A stretch of 41,109 nt of DNA from Lentisphaeria bacterium (GTDB taxonomy: Bacteria > Verrucomicrobiota > Lentisphaeria > Victivallales > Victivallaceae): contig JAFVZG010000056.1 in the NCBI GenBank assembly GCA_017508285.1, positions 1 to 41,109 of the forward strand, given 5' to 3'. The translations under genes and the position numbers were made by a program. The notes beneath the pieces are model-generated. The model ran no database searches. It was not told the origin of the DNA and worked only from the letters and a program-made list of their open reading frames with translations. The stretch's first letter is position 1, and the number at the start of each line of letters is the position of its first letter. Shown here piece by piece: positions 23,545-32,000 of this stretch.

Positions 23545-25335
23545 TTATGCACCTTTATTCATTTTTGACTGGGTTTGATAGAGTTCCCGGTAAATACCGG
23601 GATTTGCCATCAACTCTTCATGGTTGCCCATCTGGACGATTTTTCCGTGATCCATTACAATGATCACATCGGCATTTTTGATCGTGGAAAGCCGGTGGGC
23701 GATAATGATGGTGGTTTTGCCCTCCATCAGTTTATCCAGAGCATCCTGCACGAGATATTCGGAAACGGTATCCAGTGCGCTGGTCGCTTCATCAAGAATC
23801 AGGATGGCGGGATTTTTCAAGACCGCTCTGGCGATTGCAAGACGCTGTTTCTGACCGCCGGATAAGGAGGCGCCGTTTTCACCGATAACGGTGTCGTAAC
23901 CATCCGGAAGATCCTGTACGAATTCCTCCACATTCGCCATTTCGGCGGCGGCGGATATCTCATCATCGGTGACCTGCCGTTTGACGGCATAGGCGATATT
24001 ATCGCGGATGGTTCCGGAAAAGAGAAATGGCTCCTGCAGTACGATACCGATATTTTCCCGGTATGGTGTGAGTTTCAATCTGCGGATATCTTTACCGTCG
24101 ACCTTGATCGAGCCGTTGGTTATATCGTAGAAGCGCAGCAGCAAGTTGGTGATGGTCGATTTGCCTGAACCGCTGGGGCCGACCAGTGCGATCTTCTGCC
24201 CCGGCTGGATCGTTAACGAGAAGTTTTCAATGGTGTTTCCCTTTTCCGGATCATATTGGAATGAGACATCTTTGAATTCGATCCTGCCGGTCAATTTTCC
24301 CACCGATACTGCATTGGGAGCTTCGCGGATCTCCGGAATGGTGCTGAGCAGTTTGACGATACGCTTTGCTCCGGTCATGCCCTGCGCAAAGGTGGTGGAT
24401 AATCCCGACAGGATATTTATCGGAGCAAGCAGCATGCCGACATAGGTGTAAAACGCCACAAATTCCCCGATAGTGATACTGTTGGTCTTCACCATCCAGA
24501 TCCCAACTCCGATAATGGAGAGATAGGTCAACAGTGAAATGGTATCAAAAATCGCCCATAATCCGATACTGTCAACCGTCAATCTCATCTGCATATCAGC
24601 CAGCGGCCGGAGATTTTTGAAAAAGTGCAGACATTCGCTGTGTTCTTTGGCAAAGGATTTTACGACCTTCACTCCGCTGAGAGTTTCCGACAAATTGGCA
24701 GATATCTCTGACATTTTTTCCTGAATGACCATGGAGTCTTTGCGCATTTCCTTGTGGAAAAAGTGAAAATTGATATAGTGTATCGGCATGGCGATAAAGA
24801 CGATCAATGCCAGCTGCCAGTTGATCAGCAGCAGCAAAGTAGCGATCACCGCCAGCTGGAAGAGGTGTTCACCGAGTTGAGTCATCGTGCGCAGCAGCAT
24901 CTGCAGCATTGCCACATCGCTGATGACATTGCTGATGAGTTTACCGGTACGGTATTCCTGATAAAAGCGCAGAGAAAGACTTTGCAGATGGCTGAATACT
25001 TTCTGGCGCAGGTCGATCAGAAGTCTGACCCCGAGGTAATCGACCGTATATGAGGCGATATAGCGGAGCAGAGAACGCATCAGATACAATACCAGCATCA
25101 CGCAGGCAAGGATCCAGAATAGGACTTCATCCGCATTGGGCAGCACCCGGTCGATGGAAATTTTCAACATCCAGGGCATACTTAAGCCGACCAGATTGAA
25201 AAGGATCAGCGAAATGATTGTGCCGAAGATCATGGAACGGTAAGGTTTTAGCAATGCCCATACTTTGTCAAAAGATTGGTCTTCGTAACCGGACATGACA
25301 CTTTCTCTATCCGGTTCGTTCCGGTAGTTCTTCAT
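23545..25335 (-). CDS. MsbA-type ABC exporter (fused membrane and ATPase domains)
   Basis: 596 residues. Six transmembrane helices occupy about residues 30-320, followed by a nucleotide-binding domain with Walker A GPSGSGKST, Q-loop VLQEPFLFSGTIRDNIA, signature LSGGQKQR, Walker B ILILDEATSALD and H-loop IIIAHRLS; all catalytic motifs are intact. Proteins of this type export lipids, peptides or drugs from the cytoplasm. No C39 peptidase domain is present, so it is not a leader-cleaving bacteriocin exporter. Pairing with an HlyD-type adaptor suggests export across the periplasm. The start could also be the ATG at 25296, since the first ATG has a poorly spaced ribosome site. Confidence 0.93.
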   Translation of the reverse strand: MKNYRNEPDRESVMSGYEDQSFDKVWALLKPYRSMIFGTIISLILFNLVGLSMPWMLKISIDRVLPNADEVLFWILACVMLVLYLMRSLLRYIASYTVDYLGVRLLIDLRQKVFSHLQSLSLRFYQEYRTGKLISNVISDVAMLQMLLRTMTQLGEHLFQLAVIATLLLLINWQLALIVFIAMPIHYINFHFFHKEMRKDSMVIQEKMSEISANLSETLSGVKVVKSFAKEHSECLHFFKNLRPLADMQMRLTVDSIGLWAIFDTISLLTYLSIIGVGIWMVKTNSITIGEFVAFYTYVGMLLAPINILSGLSTTFAQGMTGAKRIVKLLSTIPEIREAPNAVSVGKLTGRIEFKDVSFQYDPEKGNTIENFSLTIQPGQKIALVGPSGSGKSTITNLLLRFYDITNGSIKVDGKDIRRLKLTPYRENIGIVLQEPFLFSGTIRDNIAYAVKRQVTDDEISAAAEMANVEEFVQDLPDGYDTVIGENGASLSGGQKQRLAIARAVLKNPAILILDEATSALDTVSEYLVQDALDKLMEGKTTIIIAHRLSTIKNADVIIVMDHGKIVQMGNHEELMANPGIYRELYQTQSKMNKGA

Positions 25336-25399
25336 TTTTTCTGCAATGTTTCCCCTGTTTAAGTTGATAATAGGTTCAAGTTTTCATTGCTTGGCATAG

Positions 25400-25427
25400 A
25401 ATATAGCACCGGGCAAAATCTTTTCAA
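25400..25427 (-). promoter_or_regulatory. Promoter of the ABC exporter/HlyD operon
   Basis: On the minus strand TTGAAA (25422-25427), 16-bp spacer and TATATT (25400-25405), about 65 bp before the ABC gene. Confidence 0.6.
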
Positions 25428-25466
25428 TACCGGAATTGAAAAAAAAGTAAATTTTTCGTTTGATTG

Positions 25467-25919
25467 TCAACGGGATGCACTGCCGGCAAATTTTCCGTTC
25501 CTGCCGTATCCGGCAGAGCGGCCGCCCTGCTGCCGGAGAGTGCCGGAGTATTTTCCCGAAGCATCATGGTAAGTGGTCTGGTTGCGGTTTTCTCTTGCAC
25601 TGCCGTCAAATCTGCCGGAAGAGTTGTAAAAGCGGGTACTGCTGCCGTTTTTTACTGAGTTCCCGGCATATTTTCCCGAAGCATCGTAGTAGACTGTCCG
25701 GTTGCCGCTGGTTACTGCTTTTCCGGCATATTTTCCCGAAGCATCGTAATAGATCGTGCGGTTGCCGTTTTTTACCGCCCTGCCGGAATATTTGCCGGAA
25801 GCATCACGAAAGGTGGTTCTGCCGTTTATTTTATCGGCGGGATAGCGGAAAAAATCATTCTCTGCAGCACTTGAATAGATTGCCGTCAATACAAAAAAGA
25901 GGCAAAACAGCGATTTCAT
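25467..25919 (-). CDS. Secreted protein of six 20-residue repeats
   Basis: 150 residues from the ATG at 25919 (GGAGG-like box upstream); an earlier in-frame ATG at 25955 would bury the signal peptide and lies in the promoter. A signal peptide (MKSLFCLFFVLTAIYSSAAE) is followed by six tandem units of exactly 20 residues with the pattern Y-Y-D-A-S-G-K-Y-A-G-x-A-V-x-x-G-N-R-T. The DNA repeats have a 60-bp period (25501-25848). The Gly/Tyr pattern with two short strands per unit suggests a closed or solenoid beta-repeat. I do not know its function. It lies upstream of the exporter pair on the same strand but has its own promoter. Confidence 0.8.
   Translation of the reverse strand: MKSLFCLFFVLTAIYSSAAENDFFRYPADKINGRTTFRDASGKYSGRAVKNGNRTIYYDASGKYAGKAVTSGNRTVYYDASGKYAGNSVKNGSSTRFYNSSGRFDGSARENRNQTTYHDASGKYSGTLRQQGGRSAGYGRNGKFAGSASR
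25501..25848 (-). repeat. 60-bp tandem repeats inside the secreted repeat protein gene
   Basis: Five full 60-bp units starting at 25501, 25561, 25621, 25681 and 25741 plus a partial one to 25848. The units from 25681 and 25741 are the most alike; the outer ones have drifted. The phase is kept, so the repeat is under protein-level selection or arose recently by slippage. Confidence 0.9.
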
Positions 25920-25945
25920 AGACCATCCTCCGGGTTTGTCAGAGT

Positions 25946-25974
25946 AAAATAGCATATTTATAATAAAAATGCAA
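25946..25974 (-). promoter_or_regulatory. Promoter of the repeat-protein gene
   Basis: On the minus strand TTGCAT (25969-25974), 17-bp spacer and TATTTT (25946-25951), 27 bp before the start codon. It is divergent from the homoserine dehydrogenase gene. Confidence 0.6.
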
Positions 25975-26058
25975 GGCGGTTTTGTGGTAAAATATAAAAT
26001 AGTGTGCTATATTAGATGATAAATGTATTTGTTTGTCCATTACAGGGAGAGTTTTACC

Positions 26059-27351
26059 GTGAAAGAGTATAAAGTAGGTATTATCGGATTCGGTACCGTT
26101 GGAGCAGGTGTTGCTGAAAATCTTTTGGCTAACCTTGATGTTATTGCCAGGCGTACCGGAGTGCGTCCGGTGTTGACCGGTATCGCCGATTTGGATATCA
26201 CCACCGATCGCGGGGTGAAAGTTCCTCAGGAGATACTGACGACCGATGCCGCCAAAGTCATCCGCGAAAGTGATATTGTAGTTGAGCTGGTCGGCGGTAC
26301 GACCATTGCCAAAAAATTTATTCTTGAAGCACTCAATGCCGGTAAAAGCGTCGTTACTGCCAACAAGGCTCTGCTGGCGCACTACGGTGAAGAGTTGTTT
26401 GCAGCTGCCGCCAAAAGCGGAGCGGATATCTGCTACGAAGCAAGTGTGGCAGGGGGGATCCCCATTATCAAATCCTTGCGAGAAGGATTGGTTTCCAACC
26501 GGATCAATAAGATTTACGGTATTATGAATGGCACTTGCAACTACATTCTGACCCGTATGGAGCGTGAAGGTGCTGATTTTGCCACCGTCTTGAGCGATGC
26601 CCAGAAACTCGGTTACGCTGAAGCCAACCCCTCTCTGGATATCGACGGATTTGACACCGCACACAAAACTGCGATCCTGGCGGCACTGGCTTACGGCAAG
26701 TGGTTCGGGATCGATGCGGTTTATGTGGAAGGCATCCGGGAATTGGAATTGGCAGATATCGTTTGCGCCGATGAATTGGGATACCGTATCAAACTTCTGG
26801 GTATCATCAAAAATGAGAATGGCAATATCCAGATGCGGGTGCATCCCACTTTGATCCCCAAGAGTGCATTGCTTGCTAATATCAACGATGTATTCAACGG
26901 GGTGATGGTCGATGGCGACACTGTCGGGCAGACTCTTTTCTACGGCAGAGGGGCAGGACGCAAAGCGACCGCCAGTGCGGTGGTGGCAGATATTACGGAT
27001 GCCGCACTCAATCTGGCGCACGATTGCCGTCAGCGGATACCCGGATTCACGCCGGGGATCCAGTTTGACCGTCAGCTTAAGGAAGAGGAGATCACCAGCC
27101 GTTACTATTTGCGTCTGGAAGTGAAAGATTGTCCGGGAGTTATCGCACAAGTCACACAGATACTGGCATCCCGTTCAATAAGCATATCCAGTCTGATCCA
27201 GCATGAAACACGCAAGAGTCAGGATGTGGTATCTCTGGTGCTGCTCACTCATCCGGCGCAGGAAAAAGAGATCCGGGCGGCACTGTCGGAAATAGCGGTA
27301 CTTTCAGTAAACAGTTCACCTGTAAAATTGTTGAGAATAGAGGATATTTAA
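26059..27351 (+). CDS. hom: Homoserine dehydrogenase
   Basis: 430 residues from GTG 26059, which follows GGGAGAG at 7-8 nt; an ATG at 26023 would add 12 unrelated residues with no ribosome site. The enzyme reduces aspartate semialdehyde to homoserine for Met and Thr synthesis. Seen are the NAD(P) motif VGIIGFGTVGAGV, VTANKALLAHYGEEL, the substrate region YEASVAGGIPIIKSLREGL, GIMNGTCNYILTRM, SLDIDGFDTAHKTAILA and a C-terminal ACT domain (VKDCPGVIAQVTQILASRSI). It is followed 1 bp later by aspartate kinase, making a two-gene operon for the first and third steps of the aspartate family pathway. A TATATT -10 at 26008-26013 with a poor -35 is the likely promoter. Confidence 0.97.
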   Translation: MKEYKVGIIGFGTVGAGVAENLLANLDVIARRTGVRPVLTGIADLDITTDRGVKVPQEILTTDAAKVIRESDIVVELVGGTTIAKKFILEALNAGKSVVTANKALLAHYGEELFAAAAKSGADICYEASVAGGIPIIKSLREGLVSNRINKIYGIMNGTCNYILTRMEREGADFATVLSDAQKLGYAEANPSLDIDGFDTAHKTAILAALAYGKWFGIDAVYVEGIRELELADIVCADELGYRIKLLGIIKNENGNIQMRVHPTLIPKSALLANINDVFNGVMVDGDTVGQTLFYGRGAGRKATASAVVADITDAALNLAHDCRQRIPGFTPGIQFDRQLKEEEITSRYYLRLEVKDCPGVIAQVTQILASRSISISSLIQHETRKSQDVVSLVLLTHPAQEKEIRAALSEIAVLSVNSSPVKLLRIEDI

Positions 27352-27352
27352 G

Positions 27353-28756
27353 ATGGGACAGCACACAGTTGAAAAAATCGGCGGCACCAGTATGACCCGC
27401 TTCGGTGAGTTGATGGATAATATTCTCATCGGTTCACGCAAAGGGGCGGATCTTTACAACCGTATTTTTGTGGTATCCGCTTACGGCGGTGTTACCAATT
27501 TACTGCTGGAAGATAAAAAGACCGGGGAGCCGGGTATTTACGGCAGTTTCGCCGCCGGAAACAACCGGGAATGGCAGGAGAAGCTGGAAGCGACCAGAGC
27601 GAAAATGCTGGAATTGAACCATTCTTTTGCCGGTTTGGATCTGGATATGGATGCGGCAGATGCCTTTGTCAACGAGCGGATGGATGGTATAAAAAACTGT
27701 CTGTTGCATCTGATGCAGTTGAGTACATTCGGTCACTTTCACCCCGCCAATTATCTGCCGGCGGCAAGAGAGCTGCTCAGTTCGGTCGGTGAAGCTCACA
27801 GTGCATTCAACTCGGTGTTGATCCTCAAAAAACATGGAGTGAATGCGGTTTTTGTGGATCTTTCCGGCTGGAAGGATCAGAATACCGGCTCTATGGAAGA
27901 TACTATCGCCCGTCATCTGGAGGGATTGGATTTTGCCGGATGCATGCCGATCGTTACCGGTTATGCCAAATGTGCCGAAGGCGTGATGGCGAAGTTTGAC
28001 CGTGGATACAGCGAGATCACCTTCAGCAAGATCGCCGTGGTCACCGGTGCCAGAGAGGGTATTATCCATAAGGAATTTCACCTTTCCACCGGAGACCCCA
28101 AGTTGATCGGTATTGACAAGGTGCGCACCATCGGTCACACCAATTTTGATATTGCCGACCAGCTGGCGGATATGGCGATGGAAGCGATCCACCCGAAGGC
28201 TTCAAAAGAGATGGAAAGACATGGTATCGTTATCCGGGTGGCGAATGCGTTTGATCCCGGCAGTCCGGGGACTTTGATCAGCCACGACTATGTTTCTCCG
28301 GAACCCAAGGTCGATATGATCTGCGGCCGCAAAGATATCGTAGCCGTTGAGATTTTTGATACTGAAATGGTCGGAGCCAGCGGCTATGATTACAAAGTGA
28401 TGGAGAGTTTTGCCGCCAACAATATCAGTTATATTGCCAAAAACACCAATGCCAATACGATCACGCATTATGTTTCTGAGCGTTATAAGAATCTGGGTGT
28501 TTGCCTTGATGAGTTGCGCCGCAGATTCCCGAGTGCCAAAATTTCCACCCGTGAAGTGGCGATAGTATCGGTCATCGGCAGCAATATGAAGATCCCCGGT
28601 TTCCTTTCAAGGGCGGCGGCGGCACTGGCATCAGCCGGTATCAATGTTCTGGCTCTGGATCAATGCATGCGTCAGGTCAATATGCAGTTTATTATCGGCA
28701 GAGAGTTCTTTGCCGAGGCTCAGAAAGCTCTGCACGCTGAATTGGTGGAAAAATAA
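27353..28756 (+). CDS. Aspartate kinase, ectoine-cluster-like subtype
   Basis: 467 residues. It phosphorylates aspartate to start Lys/Met/Thr (and in some bacteria ectoine) synthesis. The N-terminus HTVEKIGGTSMTRF differs from the KFGGTSV/KFGGSSL of LysC enzymes and, with NRIFVVSAYGGVTNLLLEDK and KKTGEPGIYGSFA, matches what I know of the Ask_Ect subtype encoded with ectABC. ACT-like segments are at the C-terminus (VAVEIFDTEMVGASGYDYKV; VSVIGSNMKIPGFLSRAAAA). GAGG precedes the ATG, 1 bp after hom. No ect genes are in the window, so a general amino acid role is inferred from the hom partner. Confidence 0.92.
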   Translation: MGQHTVEKIGGTSMTRFGELMDNILIGSRKGADLYNRIFVVSAYGGVTNLLLEDKKTGEPGIYGSFAAGNNREWQEKLEATRAKMLELNHSFAGLDLDMDAADAFVNERMDGIKNCLLHLMQLSTFGHFHPANYLPAARELLSSVGEAHSAFNSVLILKKHGVNAVFVDLSGWKDQNTGSMEDTIARHLEGLDFAGCMPIVTGYAKCAEGVMAKFDRGYSEITFSKIAVVTGAREGIIHKEFHLSTGDPKLIGIDKVRTIGHTNFDIADQLADMAMEAIHPKASKEMERHGIVIRVANAFDPGSPGTLISHDYVSPEPKVDMICGRKDIVAVEIFDTEMVGASGYDYKVMESFAANNISYIAKNTNANTITHYVSERYKNLGVCLDELRRRFPSAKISTREVAIVSVIGSNMKIPGFLSRAAAALASAGINVLALDQCMRQVNMQFIIGREFFAEAQKALHAELVEK

Positions 28757-28778
28757 ATTTCCCGGTATAAAATCAAAA

Positions 28779-28824
28779 CGGGCAGTTGTTTACCTTTTAT
28801 GGTTTGACAACTGCCCGATTTTTT
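28779..28824. terminator. Bidirectional terminator between aspartate kinase and glycosidase genes
   Basis: A perfect 11-bp stem CGGGCAGTTGT/ACAACTGCCCG (28779-28789 with 28807-28817) with inner ACC/GGT pairing. It is followed by a T-tract on the plus strand and preceded by an A-rich stretch giving Ts on the minus strand. Both convergent genes end within 30 bp of it. Confidence 0.88.
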
Positions 28825-28842
28825 GTGAATATGATTTTCCGG

Positions 28843-30258
28843 TCAGCCGAGAGTTATTTCAGTTTCTCCGGCTGAGATTTTGCAGCAGATGTGTTTGCCG
28901 TTTCCCTGAATGATCTCAATGGAAAAATCTACTGTCGAAGAGATGGAAATTTTGTCGCTGCCGTTGCAGATCAGGGAGATGACTCCACCGGCGAAGTTGA
29001 GATCTTTGATGCCGTTGCGGCAGGTTTGATCCAAACGCCAGACAACTTTTTTATTGATACCGTCAAAATCCAAGCCGAGGATATTTTCGATAAACATGGA
29101 AATCGGGCCGATGGCACTCCAGCCGCAGAATTCCTCTCTGACCAATTCGCCTTCGGCGCGTCTTGCCGGACGGGCGGGGGCAACGGGTGCATAACACTCC
29201 CAGATGCCGCCGTATTGCGGATCGAGCATGACTTCGGTCATGATATCCAGATGGCGGGCGGTAAGTTCTCTGGCAAGGTCAAAGTATTGGTATTTTTCCA
29301 GACCTTTTATAACCATGTAATTGGTCGGGGCCCATGCTGAACCGAGCCAGTAACCGCCGTCGGGATCGAAGTTGGGGTCATCCAGAGACAAACTGGGAAT
29401 GGGATAACCGGAATTGAATTCTTTGGGGTCATTGAGGTGATCGACCAGAGCTTGAGCCTGTTTCAAGTCGGCGGCGCATGAGAGTAAGGACCAGAAACCG
29501 GCAATGGTTTTATTGGCAAGGGCATTCATGGTCGCTTCAAAGCAGTCGTGATAAAATGCCGTTGCCGGTTTATAGTGGTAACGGTTGATCAAAGAGCGCA
29601 GCTCTTCTGCCTCAGTCTGCCACATTTTTGCATCATCATCAAATCCGATGACTTTTGCCAATTCGGCGAGGTAATTTGCGGCGAGGAGCTGCTGACAGGA
29701 GAGGTCGACGAAACAGACATCGCTTCCGGCGAGATTGGCGGCTGAGTAACCGCTGCGCGGGGAGTTATCCATGCCGCTGGAACCGGTATCTTCAAAGAAG
29801 TAGAGTTCATGTTTGCGGCGGCGGTTGTTTTTCAGCCAGAAGAAATATTTTTTCAGTATCGGGTAAACTCTTGCGATGCGGGAAGCATCCCCGGTAAAGC
29901 GGTAGTAATCATATTCCACCCAGGCGAAGAGGGGTGGATTTACTCTTTCGCCGTAGCGTTCTTTGCCGTCCGGCAGGCTGTAAGCCATACTGATATAGCC
30001 GTCGTCGCGCTGGAAAGAGTAGAGCAGATCGAGGTTATTCATTGGGGCGATGATCCCGTTGGAGTATTTGGCGTACATCGCCATGAAACAGGAATCCCAT
30101 TGCCAGATGGTCAGCACGCCGGGCATACAGGTCATGATCGGCGGATTGCCTTTGCCGGGGGAATCGTAATCGATTTTCTGCAGACAGGTTTCCCATGCGC
30201 AGCGGTAAAGTTGGAGCCATTGCGGTTTTTTGTCGTAAATGATTTCGGGGAAGTTCAT
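28843..30258 (-). CDS. Trehalase/GH63-like glycoside hydrolase
   Basis: 471 residues from ATG 30258, which has GAGG close upstream; the frame stays open to 30390 but the extra part lies across the promoter. The (alpha/alpha)6 barrel signatures of the GH63/GH37 group are visible: PGVLTIWQWDSCFMAM with the likely catalytic Asp55, GSSGMDNSPR, DPDGGYWLGSAWAPTNYMVIKGL and VREEFCGWSAIGP with the likely catalytic Glu near 375. Relatives hydrolyse mannosylglycerate, trehalose or similar alpha-glucosides. No signal peptide is seen, so it should act in the cytoplasm. Exact substrate is open. Confidence 0.82.
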   Translation of the reverse strand: MNFPEIIYDKKPQWLQLYRCAWETCLQKIDYDSPGKGNPPIMTCMPGVLTIWQWDSCFMAMYAKYSNGIIAPMNNLDLLYSFQRDDGYISMAYSLPDGKERYGERVNPPLFAWVEYDYYRFTGDASRIARVYPILKKYFFWLKNNRRRKHELYFFEDTGSSGMDNSPRSGYSAANLAGSDVCFVDLSCQQLLAANYLAELAKVIGFDDDAKMWQTEAEELRSLINRYHYKPATAFYHDCFEATMNALANKTIAGFWSLLSCAADLKQAQALVDHLNDPKEFNSGYPIPSLSLDDPNFDPDGGYWLGSAWAPTNYMVIKGLEKYQYFDLARELTARHLDIMTEVMLDPQYGGIWECYAPVAPARPARRAEGELVREEFCGWSAIGPISMFIENILGLDFDGINKKVVWRLDQTCRNGIKDLNFAGGVISLICNGSDKISISSTVDFSIEIIQGNGKHICCKISAGETEITLG

Positions 30259-30304
30259 GGAAACCTCATATTTTATTGTGTTGCAAGGTGTCGTTATCCG
30301 GCTT

Positions 30305-30333
30305 AATATAACCGGCTGAACCGGCAAATTCAA
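30305..30333 (-). promoter_or_regulatory. Promoter of the GH63-like gene
   Basis: On the minus strand TTGAAT (30328-30333), 17-bp spacer and TATATT (30305-30310), about 47 bp before the chosen start, which supports that start over the longer reading. Confidence 0.7.
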
Positions 30334-30404
30334 GCCGGAATAAAAGGTCGGAATTGAAATATTCTGCTGTACGGTGTTTTTTAGTGACAAAAGCCTCTTT
30401 TTAC

Positions 30405-30433
30405 TTGTAAAGCGTTTGCGTTAATGCTATATT
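30405..30433 (+). promoter_or_regulatory. Promoter of the polysaccharide locus
   Basis: TTGTAA (30405-30410), 17-bp spacer and TATATT (30428-30433), 59 bp before the first gene and divergent from the GH63-like gene promoter. Confidence 0.7.
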
Positions 30434-30491
30434 ACATATAATATTATATTGTTGTGGGTAATCCATTGTTTCTTGAATTTTTGGTGATAAA

Positions 30492-32000
30492 TTGTCAGAC
30501 AGATTGATCCGCTGGATAAAAGAGCCGGAAAAGGTTTTCGGATTGGCTTTGCTTACAGGAGTATTCTGTACGCTTTGCACGGTGCTGTTTTTAAGTGACA
30601 TTTACCGGGATACGGCGCATGTTTATGCGGTTTACGCCAGAGAGATCGGCAGGGGCAATTGGTATGGGGGTATAGCGACTCAGGTTCCGATGCTCAATAT
30701 CGCGCTTGCCGGCTTGCTTGCCCGTTGCGGGTTGGAAGCGGTGAAGGCGTTGAGTCTGGTTGGCGGGTTATTTTATCTGGCGACCTGTTTTCCTTTGCGG
30801 AAACTTCTGGAAAGATATGTTTCTCCATTGATGGCGGCTTGGGGGTGTGTGTTGTTTGCAACGGCTCCGAAGATGGTCAGATTTGCGTGTGCGCCATTGA
30901 TTGATTCGGCGAGTATTTTTCTGGTTACGGCGGGGGTACTGTTTTTTCTGCGGTTGTCAGAGAAGCCAACGGTGAAAGATGGAGTATTGCTCGGTTTGAG
31001 TGCGGGACTTCTGGCGGCGGCGCGGGGAGAAGGTTTTATAATCAGTGCGGTGCTGTTTTTTGGGGTGCCGTTATATGCCGGATTATTCAAGAAGCCGGTA
31101 TCGTGGCGCAAATTGGCGGGGTGCTGGCTGATTGCTTTGGTGTGCATACTGGCGGCGGTGTCGCCGTTTTGTGCGATGAATTATCGCAAAAGCGGTTATT
31201 TTGTTACCGATGCCAGGGTGATCGGTTATGCGAAAAATTTCGGCAAGGCATTGGGCTTTATTCCGGTGGAATCAGCGGAAGCGAAGAGTAAAATTTTCAC
31301 CAGCAGTGCCAATGGCAATCACAGTTGGAGTGCTAAATTCGGTCATCTTTTTTCCTGTTTGATGCGGGGAGGGTATGAGTTGTATGTAGTGCTTGCGGCA
31401 GTGGGGGCGGTGGTGATGATCCGCCGGAAGGAGTTGAAAAGCGATTATCTGGTGATCTTGGGGATCACGCTGCTGTATTTTGCGGTATTTCTGTTTACGG
31501 TATCGGCGACGCGCTATTATCTGTTTGTGGTGCCGTTTTATATGGTTTTCACCATTACTGGGGCGAAATTGGTTTATGAATTATCCTGCCGTTATATTCC
31601 GGGGAAGTACCTGCCGTTATTGGGTGTGTGTGCCGGGGTGATCCTGCTGGCGCAGACGGGAGATGGTTTGAAGAGGGCATTTTCCGGAAAGGGAAAAGAT
31701 GCACAGGCGGTCGGCAGATGGATAAAGCAGTGGGGTAGAGATAATATTGAAGGCAGGGAGTTTCTGATCTATGCTCCGGGAGCGACGGAAGCGGCATATT
31801 GGAGCGGAGCGAAACATACTGCCGGTTATGAAGAAGAGTGGCGTGATCCGGAAAAGTTTGCCGGATTTGATCTGGCGGTGGTTCACCGCAAAGAGAGTTT
31901 CGGTTTGGAAAAGCGCAAGGATCTGGTACGCATAGCAGGCACACCTTATGCGAAAGATTATTGGATATTCAAACCCATGACACGGGGAGAGAAAAGATGA
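30492..32000 (+). CDS. Polytopic GT-C (GT39/ArnT-like) glycosyltransferase
   Basis: 502 residues from a TTG start; no ATG or GTG with a ribosome site lies near and the next Met is residue ~65. The protein has about ten transmembrane helices in its first 390 residues. After the first helix comes SDIYRDTAHVYAVYAREIGRGNW, the acidic extracytoplasmic loop that in GT-C enzymes holds the catalytic Asp, and later YRKSGYFVTDARVIGYAKNF. A soluble C-terminal part (GRWIKQWGRDNIEGREFLIY) follows. Such enzymes use polyprenyl-phosphate sugars in the periplasm. It overlaps the next gene, a DPM-synthase-like GT2 that would make such a donor. Acceptor and sugar are unknown. Confidence 0.78.
   Translation: MSDRLIRWIKEPEKVFGLALLTGVFCTLCTVLFLSDIYRDTAHVYAVYAREIGRGNWYGGIATQVPMLNIALAGLLARCGLEAVKALSLVGGLFYLATCFPLRKLLERYVSPLMAAWGCVLFATAPKMVRFACAPLIDSASIFLVTAGVLFFLRLSEKPTVKDGVLLGLSAGLLAAARGEGFIISAVLFFGVPLYAGLFKKPVSWRKLAGCWLIALVCILAAVSPFCAMNYRKSGYFVTDARVIGYAKNFGKALGFIPVESAEAKSKIFTSSANGNHSWSAKFGHLFSCLMRGGYELYVVLAAVGAVVMIRRKELKSDYLVILGITLLYFAVFLFTVSATRYYLFVVPFYMVFTITGAKLVYELSCRYIPGKYLPLLGVCAGVILLAQTGDGLKRAFSGKGKDAQAVGRWIKQWGRDNIEGREFLIYAPGATEAAYWSGAKHTAGYEEEWRDPEKFAGFDLAVVHRKESFGLEKRKDLVRIAGTPYAKDYWIFKPMTRGEKR

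Noticed and set aside
25501-25848. Regular 60-bp repeats as a possible CRISPR array
   Set aside because: There are no unique spacers; the repeats are contiguous, in frame and inside a signal-peptide protein.
26000-26058. A possible riboswitch in the hom leader
   Set aside because: The leader after the -10 box is only about 45 nt, too short for a lysine or other known amino acid riboswitch.
25939-27150. A 403-codon minus-strand frame opposite hom
   Set aside because: Homoserine dehydrogenase on the plus strand is complete and conserved; the antisense frame covers the promoter of the repeat gene.
30405-30425. TGTAAAGCGTTTGCG resembling a LacI/CcpA-type operator between the glycosidase and polysaccharide genes
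   Set aside because: The half-sites are off by one base from a proper palindrome, and it coincides with the promoter spacer; no regulator gene is nearby.
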